A stretch of DNA of 24,809 nucleotides from Bacteroidales bacterium (GTDB taxonomy: Bacteria > Bacteroidota > Bacteroidia > Bacteroidales > UBA7960), in contig PWNO01000019.1 in assembly GCA_003557765.1 (NCBI GenBank), positions 1 through 24,809 of the forward strand, written 5' to 3'. Of this stretch, positions 14,441 to 22,563 are shown piece by piece (positions within the stretch are counted from its first letter, which is position 1; every line of letters starts with the position of its first letter). The position numbers and the translations under genes were made by a program. The notes beneath the pieces were generated by a model. It was not told the origin of the DNA. It worked only from the letters and a program-made list of their open reading frames with translations, and did not search any database.

Positions 14441-16803
14441 ATATGCGCATTCTTTTGGCGGGACAAAGCGAAAGACACCCGTCCCTTATACGGGTTCTCC
14501 TTAAGTTCACAAGTCCCGTTGGTGATGGTTATTTCCAGGTTTTGCAGGGTGTTATCTCCCGGCAGGTATATCCGGGCATCTGCTTTCTTGTTGTCTTCGG
14601 AAAAAACCATCAGCTCCAGTGAGGACCAATCCATTTCTGCTGTCGACTGAGCCAGGCTTATATGGGGTATTGCAGCGCCGTCCCTCACCAGGATAACCAC
14701 AGGCATCTCGCCTGATTTGATGTGGTTCCATCCCGGGGTGTATGCCTCTCCCGACTGGTAATTAATCCACTTGTGCTTACCCGGCAGGTATACGTCACGG
14801 GAAGCATTATCTTCAAACATTGGGGCCACCAGGATGTCACTGCCAAACAGGTACTGGTCGTCTATATCCCAGGCCCCCCGATCTTGCGGGTAATCCACGA
14901 ATAGCGCGCGCATCATGGGGAGTCCCTTGTCAGACGAATCTTTAGCTTGCGCATATATGTATGGCATCATCCGGTAACGCATGTTCAATGCATTGCGAAA
15001 CTGGTTCACCAATGTTTCGCTATAGCCCCAGGGCTCTTTCGGAGGTTGGCCGTGGCTTCGTGTATGCGAAGTGAGGACGCCCAGGGCCATCCATCGATGA
15101 TACAGGTTTTCAGGGGTTTGTGCAACGAAACCTCCCACGTCGTGACTCCAGAATGAAAAGCCTGAGAGCCCGATGCTGAGGCCACCACGAACCACGCCGG
15201 CCATTCCGGTGTCTGAAGTACAGGCATCGCCACCCCAATGTACCGGATAGCGCTGACTACCTGCCCATCCGCTTCGTGCCCAAATGATATGTTCTCCGGT
15301 GATCTCCCTGGTGATGTCTGCCACCGCTTGATTATAGCGGTTGGGATAGAGATTGTGTTCATAATATCCGTTGCTGCCGTTATGGTAGATGCCCTGAACC
15401 GGAGCTGCTTCACCGAAGTCTGCCTTGATCGCTGATACGCCCATGCGAAGGAGTGCACTGAGTTTTTCTTTGTACCATTCTACTGCTGCCGGGTTGGTAA
15501 AGTCCAGGATGAGGTCTTCATACGGGCTGTTTCCTTTCCCATCATGAACATATAGCCTCTTTTCATAGATTTCTTGGTAGAGTTTATTTCTTGGCACAAA
15601 GTAAGGGAGCTGCCACAGGCTCACACGGAAACCCATCCCCTTCAGGTCATGGATCATTTTTTGGGGATCATCAAAACGGGATGGAGAAAATTCGTAATCG
15701 CAACGGATGTCGGTCTCGAACCAGCCGGAATCGAAGTGGATCACATCGGCAGGTAATTTGTGTTCCCTGAGCTTCTGGGCCACCTCCCTGCCTTCTTGTT
15801 CTGAGTAATAGGTAATGCGGCTCATCCAGTATCCAAAAGACCATAATGGGGGCATTGGTGCTTTGCCGGTAATGCTGGTATATTCATCCAGAATGTCGCG
15901 CGGCTCCCCGAGAAAGATAAAAAGGTCCAGCACATCTTCACCTACGAAAAGCGAATGGAGGCCGCCATAATATTTCCCCACATCACATGTCATGGGCGCT
16001 GGGGTATGGACAAACATGCCATAACCCCTGTTGCTTAAGAAAAACGGAACGGGTTTATGGCTTTTTTCGTTTTGCGAGCCCCTGGCGTCGTCTGTAAAAA
16101 GATGGAGTTTCTGCCCTCGCCTGTTCAGCTCTGTATAGAATTCTCCGTACCCGAATATTTTCTCTGCCGGATGAAGGTTGAATGCAGCACTGAAGTGGCG
16201 GGCATAATCAGAGATGCGGCGGACCCAGCCAAAAGGCATCAGCGGAGTAAACGTCGTGGCATTGTCGGTCTTATGACAGCTGTTGGTAAGGACTTTGCCA
16301 TTGGCATCAGCAAACTCCAGGCGCCAGGGTTGTTTATATATGGTCAGGCTCCCATGCTTGCCTTAAAACCGGTGTGCCTCGTCTGTCTCCATGTGTTCCC
16401 AGGCATCTCTGGCTTGTTTGCCATCATGAACCAACATAGGAGAAGACCTGATTTCCTGTCCGGGAGCTTCCGTTCCTGAAGCAAACCGAAGCCGCACCGT
16501 TCGTGAAGAAATGAATTCGACACTGAAGGGGAGCGTAGGTGATACCTCGTATTCATCCGGAGGAAACTCTTTCGGCTTTGTTTCTTCCAATTGCACGTCC
16601 ATGCTGTTAAACGAAAGCAGGGTTGTATAAGCGTGCCTGTCGTAGGTGATTTTCCCGTGGCCGCTCACGGGATCAAATGCCGCAAGCTGCTCAGCAAGAT
16701 AAAACGTATTTTCAAATGCATGAAAATCTTCTGAAATGTCATGAGGTTTGTTCAACACATTCATGGTCATCCGCATAAAGGGTTTGTTTAACAGAGATCG
16801 CAC
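14437..16803 (-). pseudogene. GH31 glycosidase (alpha-xylosidase/alpha-glucosidase, YicI-like) interrupted by one in-frame TAA
   Basis: The minus-strand frame runs 789 codons, about the length of YicI-type GH31 enzymes, but has a TAA at codon 147 (16363-16365). Homology continues on both sides in the same frame: the N-terminal beta-sandwich before it (VRLRFASG, SSPMLVHDGKQ) and GKHGSLTIYKQPWRLEFADANG just after it. The catalytic domain is intact, with nucleophile Asp462 in IKADFGEAAP, acid/base Asp526 in VHWGGDACTS, and RGGLSIGLSGFSFWSHDVGGF as in YicI. The second part alone could start at 16239 (MPFGWVRR) as a 600-residue protein, but would lack most of the N-terminal domain. No signal peptide is seen, so the ancestor was cytoplasmic or periplasmic. 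Several in-frame ATGs (16803, 16776, 16770, 16764) could start it; a promoter box at 16811-16818 favours the later ones. Nonsense mutation or sequencing error cannot be told apart. Confidence 0.82.
16363..16365 (-). other. Premature in-frame stop codon (TAA) within the GH31 gene
   Basis: On the minus strand the codons read His-Arg-Phe-TAA-Gly-Lys-His-Gly. The flanking residues are continuous with the GH31 fold and the frame does not shift. TAA is one base from AAA, GAA and CAA. Confidence 0.85.
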
Positions 16804-16810
16804 CTGTAAG

Positions 16811-16840
16811 CAAAAATAATTAAAAACTCTTTATTGACAA
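16811..16840 (-). promoter_or_regulatory. Putative promoter of the GH31-methyltransferase-GH13 operon
   Basis: On the minus strand TATTTTTG (16818 to 16811) fits the Bacteroidota -7 box TAnnTTTG, and a TTG (16840 to 16838) lies 19 bp upstream as a -33 element. The implied transcription start is near 16805, so the first ATG at 16803 would be almost leaderless and a later ATG (for example 16764) is more likely used. No copy of the LacI-type palindrome is seen here. Confidence 0.5.
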
Positions 16841-16993
16841 TGCTTTGAGGCGGTATCCCAGGTTGCACGCCCTCTTACAGGCCCATATTAAATAAGCTGC
16901 GTCAGTTTTTCTTACTTGTTGGATAGGAAAAAGCATCGCATGGCAGAAAAGTGCCTGTCGGGAAAATTTTGCTGAGCGGATATTGCTTAAATG

Positions 16994-18517
16994 CTATTTT
17001 ACCAACACATGGCCTTCCATGTCTCCCGGGGCATCTATTCCCATCATATGCAGGATGGTCGGTGCCAGGTCGGCCAGCCTGCCGGGCTTAATCGTCTTAT
17101 AATCATTGTCGATCAGCCAGCAGGGCACCGGGTTGGTGGTATGTGCCGTGTTGGGTGAACCGTCTGGATTCAATCCATAGTCGGCATTGCCATGGTCGGC
17201 GGTGATGATCATGCTGTAGTAGCTGGTCAGTCCGGCTTCCACCACCTCTCTCAGGCAAGCATCCACGGTTTCCACGGCCTTGCGGATGGCCTCCAGCACA
17301 CCGGTATGTCCAACCATGTCGGCATTGGCGAAGTTCAGACAGATGAAGTCGTGCTTTCCGCTTTCAATTTCTTTGATGACGGCATCCTTTACTTCGGGGG
17401 CACTCATTTCCGGCTGCAGATCATACGTGGCCACTTTTGGAGAAGAGATCATGACCCTTTCTTCCCCCTCAAAAGCCTCTTCACGGCCACCGCTGAAGAA
17501 AAAGGTGACATGCGGATACTTTTCAGTTTCTGCAATGCGAAGTTGCGTTTTGCCCGCTTTGGCCAGCACTTCTCCCAAGGTATTTTTCAGGTCTTCTTTG
17601 CCAAAGGCCACCTCAACTTCTTTGAAGGTCTTATCATATTCGGTCATGGTCACATAATGCAGGGGCAGGGTTTTCATCCCGTGCTCCGGCATGTCCTGCT
17701 GCGTGAGCACGGTGGTGATTTCCCGCAAACGGTCCGTACGGAAGTTGAAGCAGATGACCACATCATCAGGCTCAACCGTTGCCAGGGGCTTCCCGTCATC
17801 ACCAGTGATCACCCTGGGTTTGATGAATTCATCTGTCACGTCTTCATCATAGGATGCCTGGATAGCCTCTTCGGCGCTTTTATGGTATGTCCCTTTCGCT
17901 TCCAGCAGCATGTCATAAGCAATTTTAATCCGGTCCCAACGCTTGTCACGGTCCATGGCATAATATCTGCCGCAGACCGTCGCTATCTTACCGGCAGATT
18001 TTTCCAGGTGCGCTTCCAGATCCCGGATATAGCCCTTTCCGCTTTTCGGGTCCGTATCGCGGCCGTCAGTAAAGGCGTGTACGAAAAGCTTGCCCACCTC
18101 CATTTCTTTGGCCATGTCGCACAGGCCATACAGGTGGTCCATGGCGCTATGCACGCCGCCATCGGATACGAGGCCAAAGAGATGTACTTTTTTATCCTGC
18201 GCTTTGGCATAACGGAAAGCCTTCCTGAGCACTCCATTCTCAAGGAAAGACTTATCCTTGACTGCCTGACTGATCTTTACCAGGTCCTGGTAAACGATTC
18301 GTCCGGCACCCATGTTGAGATGTCCAACCTCCGAGTTGCCCATCTGTCCTTCAGGAAGTCCGACATCTTCACCGGATGTTCGGAGGAGCGTGTGCGGTGT
18401 GGACTTGTAAAGGCTTTTGGTAAACGGCACATTGGCATGATGAATGATATCCGCTTTGTTTTCATCTCCCTTGCCCCATCCATCAAGTATGATCAGCATT
18501 ACTTTTTTGTTGTTCAT
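16994..18517 (-). CDS. gpmI: 2,3-bisphosphoglycerate-independent phosphoglycerate mutase
   Basis: A 507-residue cytosolic enzyme of normal GpmI length. It interconverts 3-phosphoglycerate and 2-phosphoglycerate in glycolysis and gluconeogenesis using two Mn ions. The alkaline-phosphatase-fold metal site begins LILDGWG (Asp12); the catalytic serine is Ser62 in QMGNSEVGHLNMGAGR. Other family blocks are HAFTDGRDTDPKSG, GRYYAMDRDKRWDR, FNFRTDRLREIT, FFFSGGREEAFEGEER, LNFANADMVGHTG and ITADHGNAD. It stands alone between the ABC operon and the GH31 operon, on the same strand as both. A clear terminator after it is not seen in the 190-bp gap before GH31. Assignment is secure. Confidence 0.98.
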   Translation of the reverse strand: MNNKKVMLIILDGWGKGDENKADIIHHANVPFTKSLYKSTPHTLLRTSGEDVGLPEGQMGNSEVGHLNMGAGRIVYQDLVKISQAVKDKSFLENGVLRKAFRYAKAQDKKVHLFGLVSDGGVHSAMDHLYGLCDMAKEMEVGKLFVHAFTDGRDTDPKSGKGYIRDLEAHLEKSAGKIATVCGRYYAMDRDKRWDRIKIAYDMLLEAKGTYHKSAEEAIQASYDEDVTDEFIKPRVITGDDGKPLATVEPDDVVICFNFRTDRLREITTVLTQQDMPEHGMKTLPLHYVTMTEYDKTFKEVEVAFGKEDLKNTLGEVLAKAGKTQLRIAETEKYPHVTFFFSGGREEAFEGEERVMISSPKVATYDLQPEMSAPEVKDAVIKEIESGKHDFICLNFANADMVGHTGVLEAIRKAVETVDACLREVVEAGLTSYYSMIITADHGNADYGLNPDGSPNTAHTTNPVPCWLIDNDYKTIKPGRLADLAPTILHMMGIDAPGDMEGHVLVK

Positions 18518-18599
18518 GTCGATAGGTATATCTGTTTATATTGCAATTTACTATGTTGGTCTAAATGTCTGCTTTGCCTGGACGGAAACTCGTCATACA

Positions 18600-18634
18600 C
18601 AGCCAAATGTGTTGTTTGTAAATACATTTGGCTG
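18600..18634. repeat. Perfect 11-bp inverted repeat upstream of gpmI
   Basis: CAGCCAAATGT (18600-18610) and ACATTTGGCTG (18624-18634) are exact complements around a 13-nt loop. No T tract follows on either strand, so it may be a regulator site or an mRNA 3' structure of the ABC operon rather than a standard terminator. Confidence 0.55.
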
Positions 18635-18722
18635 GTCCGGTTCATTGGTATGATTCTGAAAAAGCTTTTTTTTTGATTCCTGGTTGTGCCACAGGCGGGC
18701 ATGATATAATGCTGCAGCAGCC

Positions 18723-19973
18723 TTATCCTGTGCTTCTGATGGCTTCCACCGGATCCAGGCGGGCGGCTGCCCAGGCCGGAACAAATCCGGAAACCAGGCC
18801 AATGATTGCCGACACGTTGATTCCCAGGAGGATGTTCCCGAATCCCAGCATGAAATCGAACTCGAATATGTTGGATACGATTGCTGTGCCTCCATATACC
18901 AGGAGGAGTCCTACTGTGCCACCCATCACACTCAGGAGGACAGCCTCAAAAAGGAACTGTCCGAGGACAAAGGACTTCTTTGCTCCCAACGCTTTTTGAA
19001 TGCCGATGATGCTAGTGCGTTCACGCACAGAGACAAACATGATGTTGGCAATGCCAAAGCCTCCGACGAGGATGGCAAAGCTGCCGATAATCCAGCCCGC
19101 TAAGGTAATAATAGCAAAGAGATCATCAAAGCCTTCGGAGAGCAGACTGGTTTCATTGAGTGAAAAGTTATTGTCTGCTCCCGGCGGGAGCCGCCTGATG
19201 GCACGCATCACACCGGTCAGTTCATCAATCATTTCGGCATTGCTGATTCCCGGAAGGGCTTTGGTCATGATAAACGGTCCATGGCGATCCTGGTTGACAT
19301 TGATAAACTGGTTCATATAGTTGACCGGGATAACAACGGACTCATCGTGGCTGTTGCCAAAATTCATCATGCCTTCTTTTTCGAACACCCCGATGACGGA
19401 GGCATATTGACCAAACACCCTGATGTTTCTTCCTATGGGATCCATGCCGGGAAAAAGGTTTTCGGCCAGGTCATACCCCAGGATGGCCACGTTTCTGCCT
19501 GCTGATGATTCCATGCTTGTGAAAAACCGGCCATCGGCGAGATCAAAGTTGCGTACCTGGTCATAATCGGCTGACACCCCGAGGATGCTGACATTATTTG
19601 CGGTTGCACCAAGGTGTTCTACTTGTCTGGTCGTGGAGGCGAGAAAAGCGGATGCTTCGACCGTTTGAGAGCGACTTTGTACCTGATCAAGTTCGCCAAG
19701 TTCAGGCACCGGCCTTGCTGCATAGTCCCACCATGCAAAATCCTGGTTAAACTGCCACGGCCATTTCTGAATATAAATGACATCATCGCCCAATGAAGCA
19801 ATACTCGCACGGATCTGCCGCTCCAGCGAATCCACCACGGAGAATACTGCTATGATGGAAAAGATGCCAATGGTGATGCCAAGCAGTGTAAGTACCGTGC
19901 GCAATTTATTCGCCAGTACGGATGTAATGGCAAAAATGGCACTTTCCCTGATAAGTTTGATCAATAATATCAT
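18723..19973 (-). CDS. ABC transporter permease, MacB/FtsX type
   Basis: A 416-residue inner-membrane permease. One N-terminal transmembrane helix (about residues 25-46, LTLLGITIGIFSIIAVFSVV) is followed by a large periplasmic MacB_PCD-type domain (about 50-280: LGDDVIYIQKWPW, NVSILGVSADYDQVRN, GRNVAILGYDLAENLFPG). Three C-terminal helices carry the FtsX signature (ANIMFVSVRERTSIIGIQKALGAKK, then VPAWAAARLDPVEAIRSTG). Such proteins form mechanotransmission ABC systems for efflux or lipoprotein work. The gene carries no ATPase domain. It overlaps the MlaF-like ATPase gene by 4 nt and is the last gene of the mlaE-mlaF-permease run. Whether it uses that ATPase or one encoded elsewhere is unclear. 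Confidence 0.9.
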   Translation of the reverse strand: MILLIKLIRESAIFAITSVLANKLRTVLTLLGITIGIFSIIAVFSVVDSLERQIRASIASLGDDVIYIQKWPWQFNQDFAWWDYAARPVPELGELDQVQSRSQTVEASAFLASTTRQVEHLGATANNVSILGVSADYDQVRNFDLADGRFFTSMESSAGRNVAILGYDLAENLFPGMDPIGRNIRVFGQYASVIGVFEKEGMMNFGNSHDESVVIPVNYMNQFINVNQDRHGPFIMTKALPGISNAEMIDELTGVMRAIRRLPPGADNNFSLNETSLLSEGFDDLFAIITLAGWIIGSFAILVGGFGIANIMFVSVRERTSIIGIQKALGAKKSFVLGQFLFEAVLLSVMGGTVGLLLVYGGTAIVSNIFEFDFMLGFGNILLGINVSAIIGLVSGFVPAWAAARLDPVEAIRSTG

Positions 19974-20734
19974 GATTCCTGGGGCGTTTTATTCTGAATA
20001 GTCCGCATAAGCTCTGTGGCATAAACGAAATGGTTAAGTTCTTTGTTGCCGGTATGCAGGATTTGCTCCCTGCTGCCTGTCCACCAAAGGTTACCTTCAT
20101 GGATGAAGGCCACAGAGTCTCCTATTTCCATAACACTGTTCATGTCATGGGTGTTCACTATCGTTGTCATTTGAAAGTCATGGGTGATTTCATTGATAAG
20201 CTTGTCGATCAGGATGGCAGTGGGGGGATCCAGGCCTGAGTTGGGTTCATCGCAGAACAGGTATTTGGGTTTGATGGCGATGGCTCTTGCGATTGCCACG
20301 CGTTTTTTCATTCCCCCGCTCAGCTCGGCAGGCAGCAGATGATGCACGGCACCCAGGTTCACGCGTTCCAGGCAAAAATCTACCCGATGCCGTTTTTCCT
20401 GGCGCGACATGGTGGCAAACATGTTGAGTGGAAAAGTGATGTTTTCTTCCACCGTCAAGGAATCAAAAAGCGCGGCTCCCTGAAACAGCATGCCCATTTC
20501 CTTGCGGATCATTTTCCTGGCCTTGAAATGCATGGCAGAAAAGTCGCGGTCGTCATAAAAGATCTTTCCCTGATCTGCCTCAAGCAGGCCGACAAGGCAC
20601 TTCATCAGCACCGTCTTTCCGGATCCGCTGCGGCCAATGATCAGGTTTGTCTTGCCCTTTTCAAACTGCAAAGACACATCCTGAAGCACCGGCTGGCGCT
20701 CAAAATATTTCCATATGGCTTCGACCCGGATCAT
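19970..20734 (-). CDS. ABC transporter ATP-binding protein, MlaF-like
   Basis: A 254-residue ATPase. Walker A is GRSGSGKT (near 34-41), the Q-loop GMLFQGAALFDSLTVEEN is of the MlaF type, the ABC signature is LSGGMKKR, and Walker B is LFCDEPNSGLDP with the H-loop at NTHDMNSV. In the Mla system this protein powers phospholipid movement between inner and outer membrane together with the MlaE permease and an MCE protein (MlaD). It overlaps mlaE-like upstream and the MacB-type permease downstream, each by 4 nt. No MlaD gene follows directly, unlike the usual order. Family call is strong; the transported lipid is inferred from homology. Confidence 0.92.
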   Translation of the reverse strand: MIRVEAIWKYFERQPVLQDVSLQFEKGKTNLIIGRSGSGKTVLMKCLVGLLEADQGKIFYDDRDFSAMHFKARKMIRKEMGMLFQGAALFDSLTVEENITFPLNMFATMSRQEKRHRVDFCLERVNLGAVHHLLPAELSGGMKKRVAIARAIAIKPKYLFCDEPNSGLDPPTAILIDKLINEITHDFQMTTIVNTHDMNSVMEIGDSVAFIHEGNLWWTGSREQILHTGNKELNHFVYATELMRTIQNKTPQES

Positions 20735-21471
20735 GCAAGAAGAATTTGTGTGAGTATCAGGTTAAACAAAATGATGTATATGCTGCTGAAAACAACTGCT
20801 TTCGTGCTGGCATGTCCCACCTGCAATGCACCACCGCGGGTGTAAAAGCCAAAATATCCGGCAACGGAGGCAATGATGATGGCAAATACGACAGTTTTAA
20901 TCATGGCATAGAAGATGTCAAATTGCGAGAATTCAAACAAAATGCCATACATAAAATTGCTTAATGGTACAACATCCGTAAGCCCTGCTGCCGCATAGCC
21001 TCCAAAGATACCCAGAAACATGCTGATGACGACCAATGCCGGATTGATGATCACCAGGGCAATGATCTTAGGTAAGATCAAATAGCTTGCTGCATTCACG
21101 CCCATGACCTCGAGGGCATCAATTTGTTCCGTCACCCGCATGGTGCCAATCTCCGAAGCGATTCTGGAGCCCACCTTACCTGCCAGAATGAGGCTGATCA
21201 CGGTTGGAGAAAACTCCAGGATGATTGCCTGCCGGGTGGCGAACCCTATTGCATAGCTGGGCAGGAGGGGGTGATCTGTGTTAAATGCCGTTTGGATGGT
21301 CACCACAGCACCCATGAAAACAGATACAATGGCTACGATCCCCAGGCTATCGAGCCCAAGGTAATCCATTTCCGCAATGATTTGTCTTCGGTATATGGAG
21401 GCCCGCTCTGGCTTTTGCATGATCATCCAAAGCAGAATAAAGTATTTGCCAATGTGGTAGAAGAGCTTCAT
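20731..21471 (-). CDS. MlaE-like ABC lipid transporter permease
   Basis: A 246-residue inner-membrane protein of the MlaE/DUF140 family. It has five or six hydrophobic segments, and the family signature AGKVGSRIASEIGTMRVTEQ followed by IDALEVMGVN sits near the middle. The C-terminal TRGGALQVGHASTKAVV is also characteristic. In Gram-negative bacteria MlaE works with MlaF and MlaD to move phospholipids across the envelope. It is the first gene of the three-gene minus-strand operon and is divergent from the small lipoprotein gene on the plus strand. The function call rests on the signature and the adjacent MlaF-type ATPase. Confidence 0.93.
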   Translation of the reverse strand: MKLFYHIGKYFILLWMIMQKPERASIYRRQIIAEMDYLGLDSLGIVAIVSVFMGAVVTIQTAFNTDHPLLPSYAIGFATRQAIILEFSPTVISLILAGKVGSRIASEIGTMRVTEQIDALEVMGVNAASYLILPKIIALVIINPALVVISMFLGIFGGYAAAGLTDVVPLSNFMYGILFEFSQFDIFYAMIKTVVFAIIIASVAGYFGFYTRGGALQVGHASTKAVVFSSIYIILFNLILTQILLA

Positions 21472-21563
21472 GCTTCTTTGCTTACGGACAGCTAAATTAC
21501 TTATATTTTGCCGATGGAAAAGAACAATATGTGCTTAACATGTTATAGGCGGGGGATTTTTAT

Positions 21564-21571
21564 TACTTTTG
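21564..21571 (+). promoter_or_regulatory. Putative -7 promoter element for the lipoprotein-SprT genes
   Basis: TACTTTTG fits TAnnTTTG and lies about 56 bp before the ATG at 21627. A matching -33 box is not clear, so this is tentative. Confidence 0.35.
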
Positions 21572-21626
21572 ATCCAAGGTTGCAATGGAAACGTAGAGCC
21601 TCATTTTCATGTGTCCCGACAAACGA

Positions 21627-21857
21627 ATGTTCAGTTTTCTGCTCGGAGGTGTTTTGTTGTGTTTTACGCTATCCTCCTGTTTTGTCCTTCGCCGTAATGA
21701 TTGCCCGTGCCGTTACGCGAGCGATCGCGCCACATCTGCTTTGCAAAATAATGTGTTAACCTATCCGGAGATCCATGACATCCCAAAGATGGCCGGGGAT
21801 GCAACATTTCTGGTAAATCAAGAGACTGCATTTCGTCATGCACAGCGCACCAAATGA
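21627..21857 (+). CDS. Small predicted lipoprotein of unknown function
   Basis: A short protein of 76 residues from the ATG at 21627 (MFSFLLGG); a start at 21609 would add six residues. It opens with a hydrophobic signal segment LLGGVLLCFTLSSC ending in a lipobox (LSSC), then a Cys-rich patch FVLRRNDCPCRYA. The rest has no recognised domain. The last 20 bases overlap the start of the SprT-like gene, suggesting joint translation. Many Bacteroidota genomes have similar tiny lipoproteins near SprT-like genes, but I cannot assign a role. The signal and lipobox argue that it is real; its small size keeps confidence moderate. Confidence 0.6.
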   Translation: MFSFLLGGVLLCFTLSSCFVLRRNDCPCRYASDRATSALQNNVLTYPEIHDIPKMAGDATFLVNQETAFRHAQRTK

Positions 21858-22488
21858 TTTGTTACTTGCACATGTTCCCGCCAATGCGGTCGAATATGTG
21901 AAGGGCCTGATCGCTGATCACCGGATAAAACTCAGGATCACGAGGCAGCGTCAGACGAAGCTGGGAGACTTCAAACCGGCCAGAAATGGATGCCCACATA
22001 AAATGAGCATAAACGGCAACCTGAATAAATATGAGTTTTTGCTGGTATTCCTTCATGAGCTGGCTCACCTTCGCGTTTTTGAACAGCATGGTCATGCATG
22101 CCGCCCCCACGGCAAAGCGTGGAAGCATAAGTATGGCACCTATATACGTGATGGCCTTGAGCGTGGGTTTTTCCATCACCGCCTTCAGGCTCCTTTGATG
22201 GCCTACAGTTATCGCGTGAAAGCATTGGGCGTGGCAGATATGTCTGTGGCCAGGGTTTTGCGCGACTTTGACCGAAAAGAAAAGGCCCGTACTAAAGGCA
22301 TCGCTGACGGGTGGCTATTTCTTGAAGAGATCCCCGAGGGTGCGCTTTTTAAAACAGGTAATGGCCGTATGTTTCGTAAAGCGGAAAAGTTAAGAACACG
22401 GTACGCTTGCCGCTGTGAGGACACGCGGCGCCGTTTTCTTATTCACGGGGCTGCCAGGGTAATGCTGATGAAACATCGGCATGATTAA
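21838..22488 (+). CDS. SprT-like domain zinc metalloprotein
   Basis: A 216-residue protein with a zincin active site: HELAH at residues 73-77 (zinc ligands His73, His77; catalytic Glu74) and a probable third ligand His91 in RPHGKAWK. This spacing is that of SprT/Spartan-type domains, whose eukaryotic members cut DNA-protein crosslinks; the bacterial role is poorly known. The C-terminal part ends with a basic segment holding ARYACRC-like cysteines (TRYACRCEDTRRR), shorter than a full zinc ribbon. There is no signal peptide, so it should be cytoplasmic. It overlaps the small lipoprotein gene by 20 bases and precedes manC by 75 bp. Domain call is good; substrate unknown. Confidence 0.85.
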   Translation: MHSAPNDLLLAHVPANAVEYVKGLIADHRIKLRITRQRQTKLGDFKPARNGCPHKMSINGNLNKYEFLLVFLHELAHLRVFEQHGHACRPHGKAWKHKYGTYIRDGLERGFFHHRLQAPLMAYSYRVKALGVADMSVARVLRDFDRKEKARTKGIADGWLFLEEIPEGALFKTGNGRMFRKAEKLRTRYACRCEDTRRRFLIHGAARVMLMKHRHD

Positions 22489-22563
22489 GCTAATGGAGGT
22501 TTGGCTTCGCCGGGCTCGCAAAGTGCTCGGTTTATCTTACCGAAATATAAAAATTATAAACAG

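Noticed and set aside
14437..16239. GH31 downstream part as an independent intact gene
   Set aside because: The reading frame and GH31 homology continue upstream through the TAA into the N-terminal domain, so a broken single gene explains the data better.
16363..16365. Recoding of the GH31 stop as selenocysteine or pyrrolysine
   Set aside because: The codon is TAA, whereas those recodings use TGA and TAG.
18659..18670. AAAAAGCTTTTT palindrome followed by a T run as a terminator
   Set aside because: The stem is almost all A-T with no loop space, and no plus-strand gene ends there.
17192..18676. Long open frame (494 codons) on the plus strand
   Set aside because: Antisense shadow of gpmI, His/Phe-rich without any family pattern.
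22501..22563. Earlier start for manC
   Set aside because: The extra residues are not conserved and precede the first strand of the nucleotidyltransferase fold; the ATG at 22564 fits the family start.
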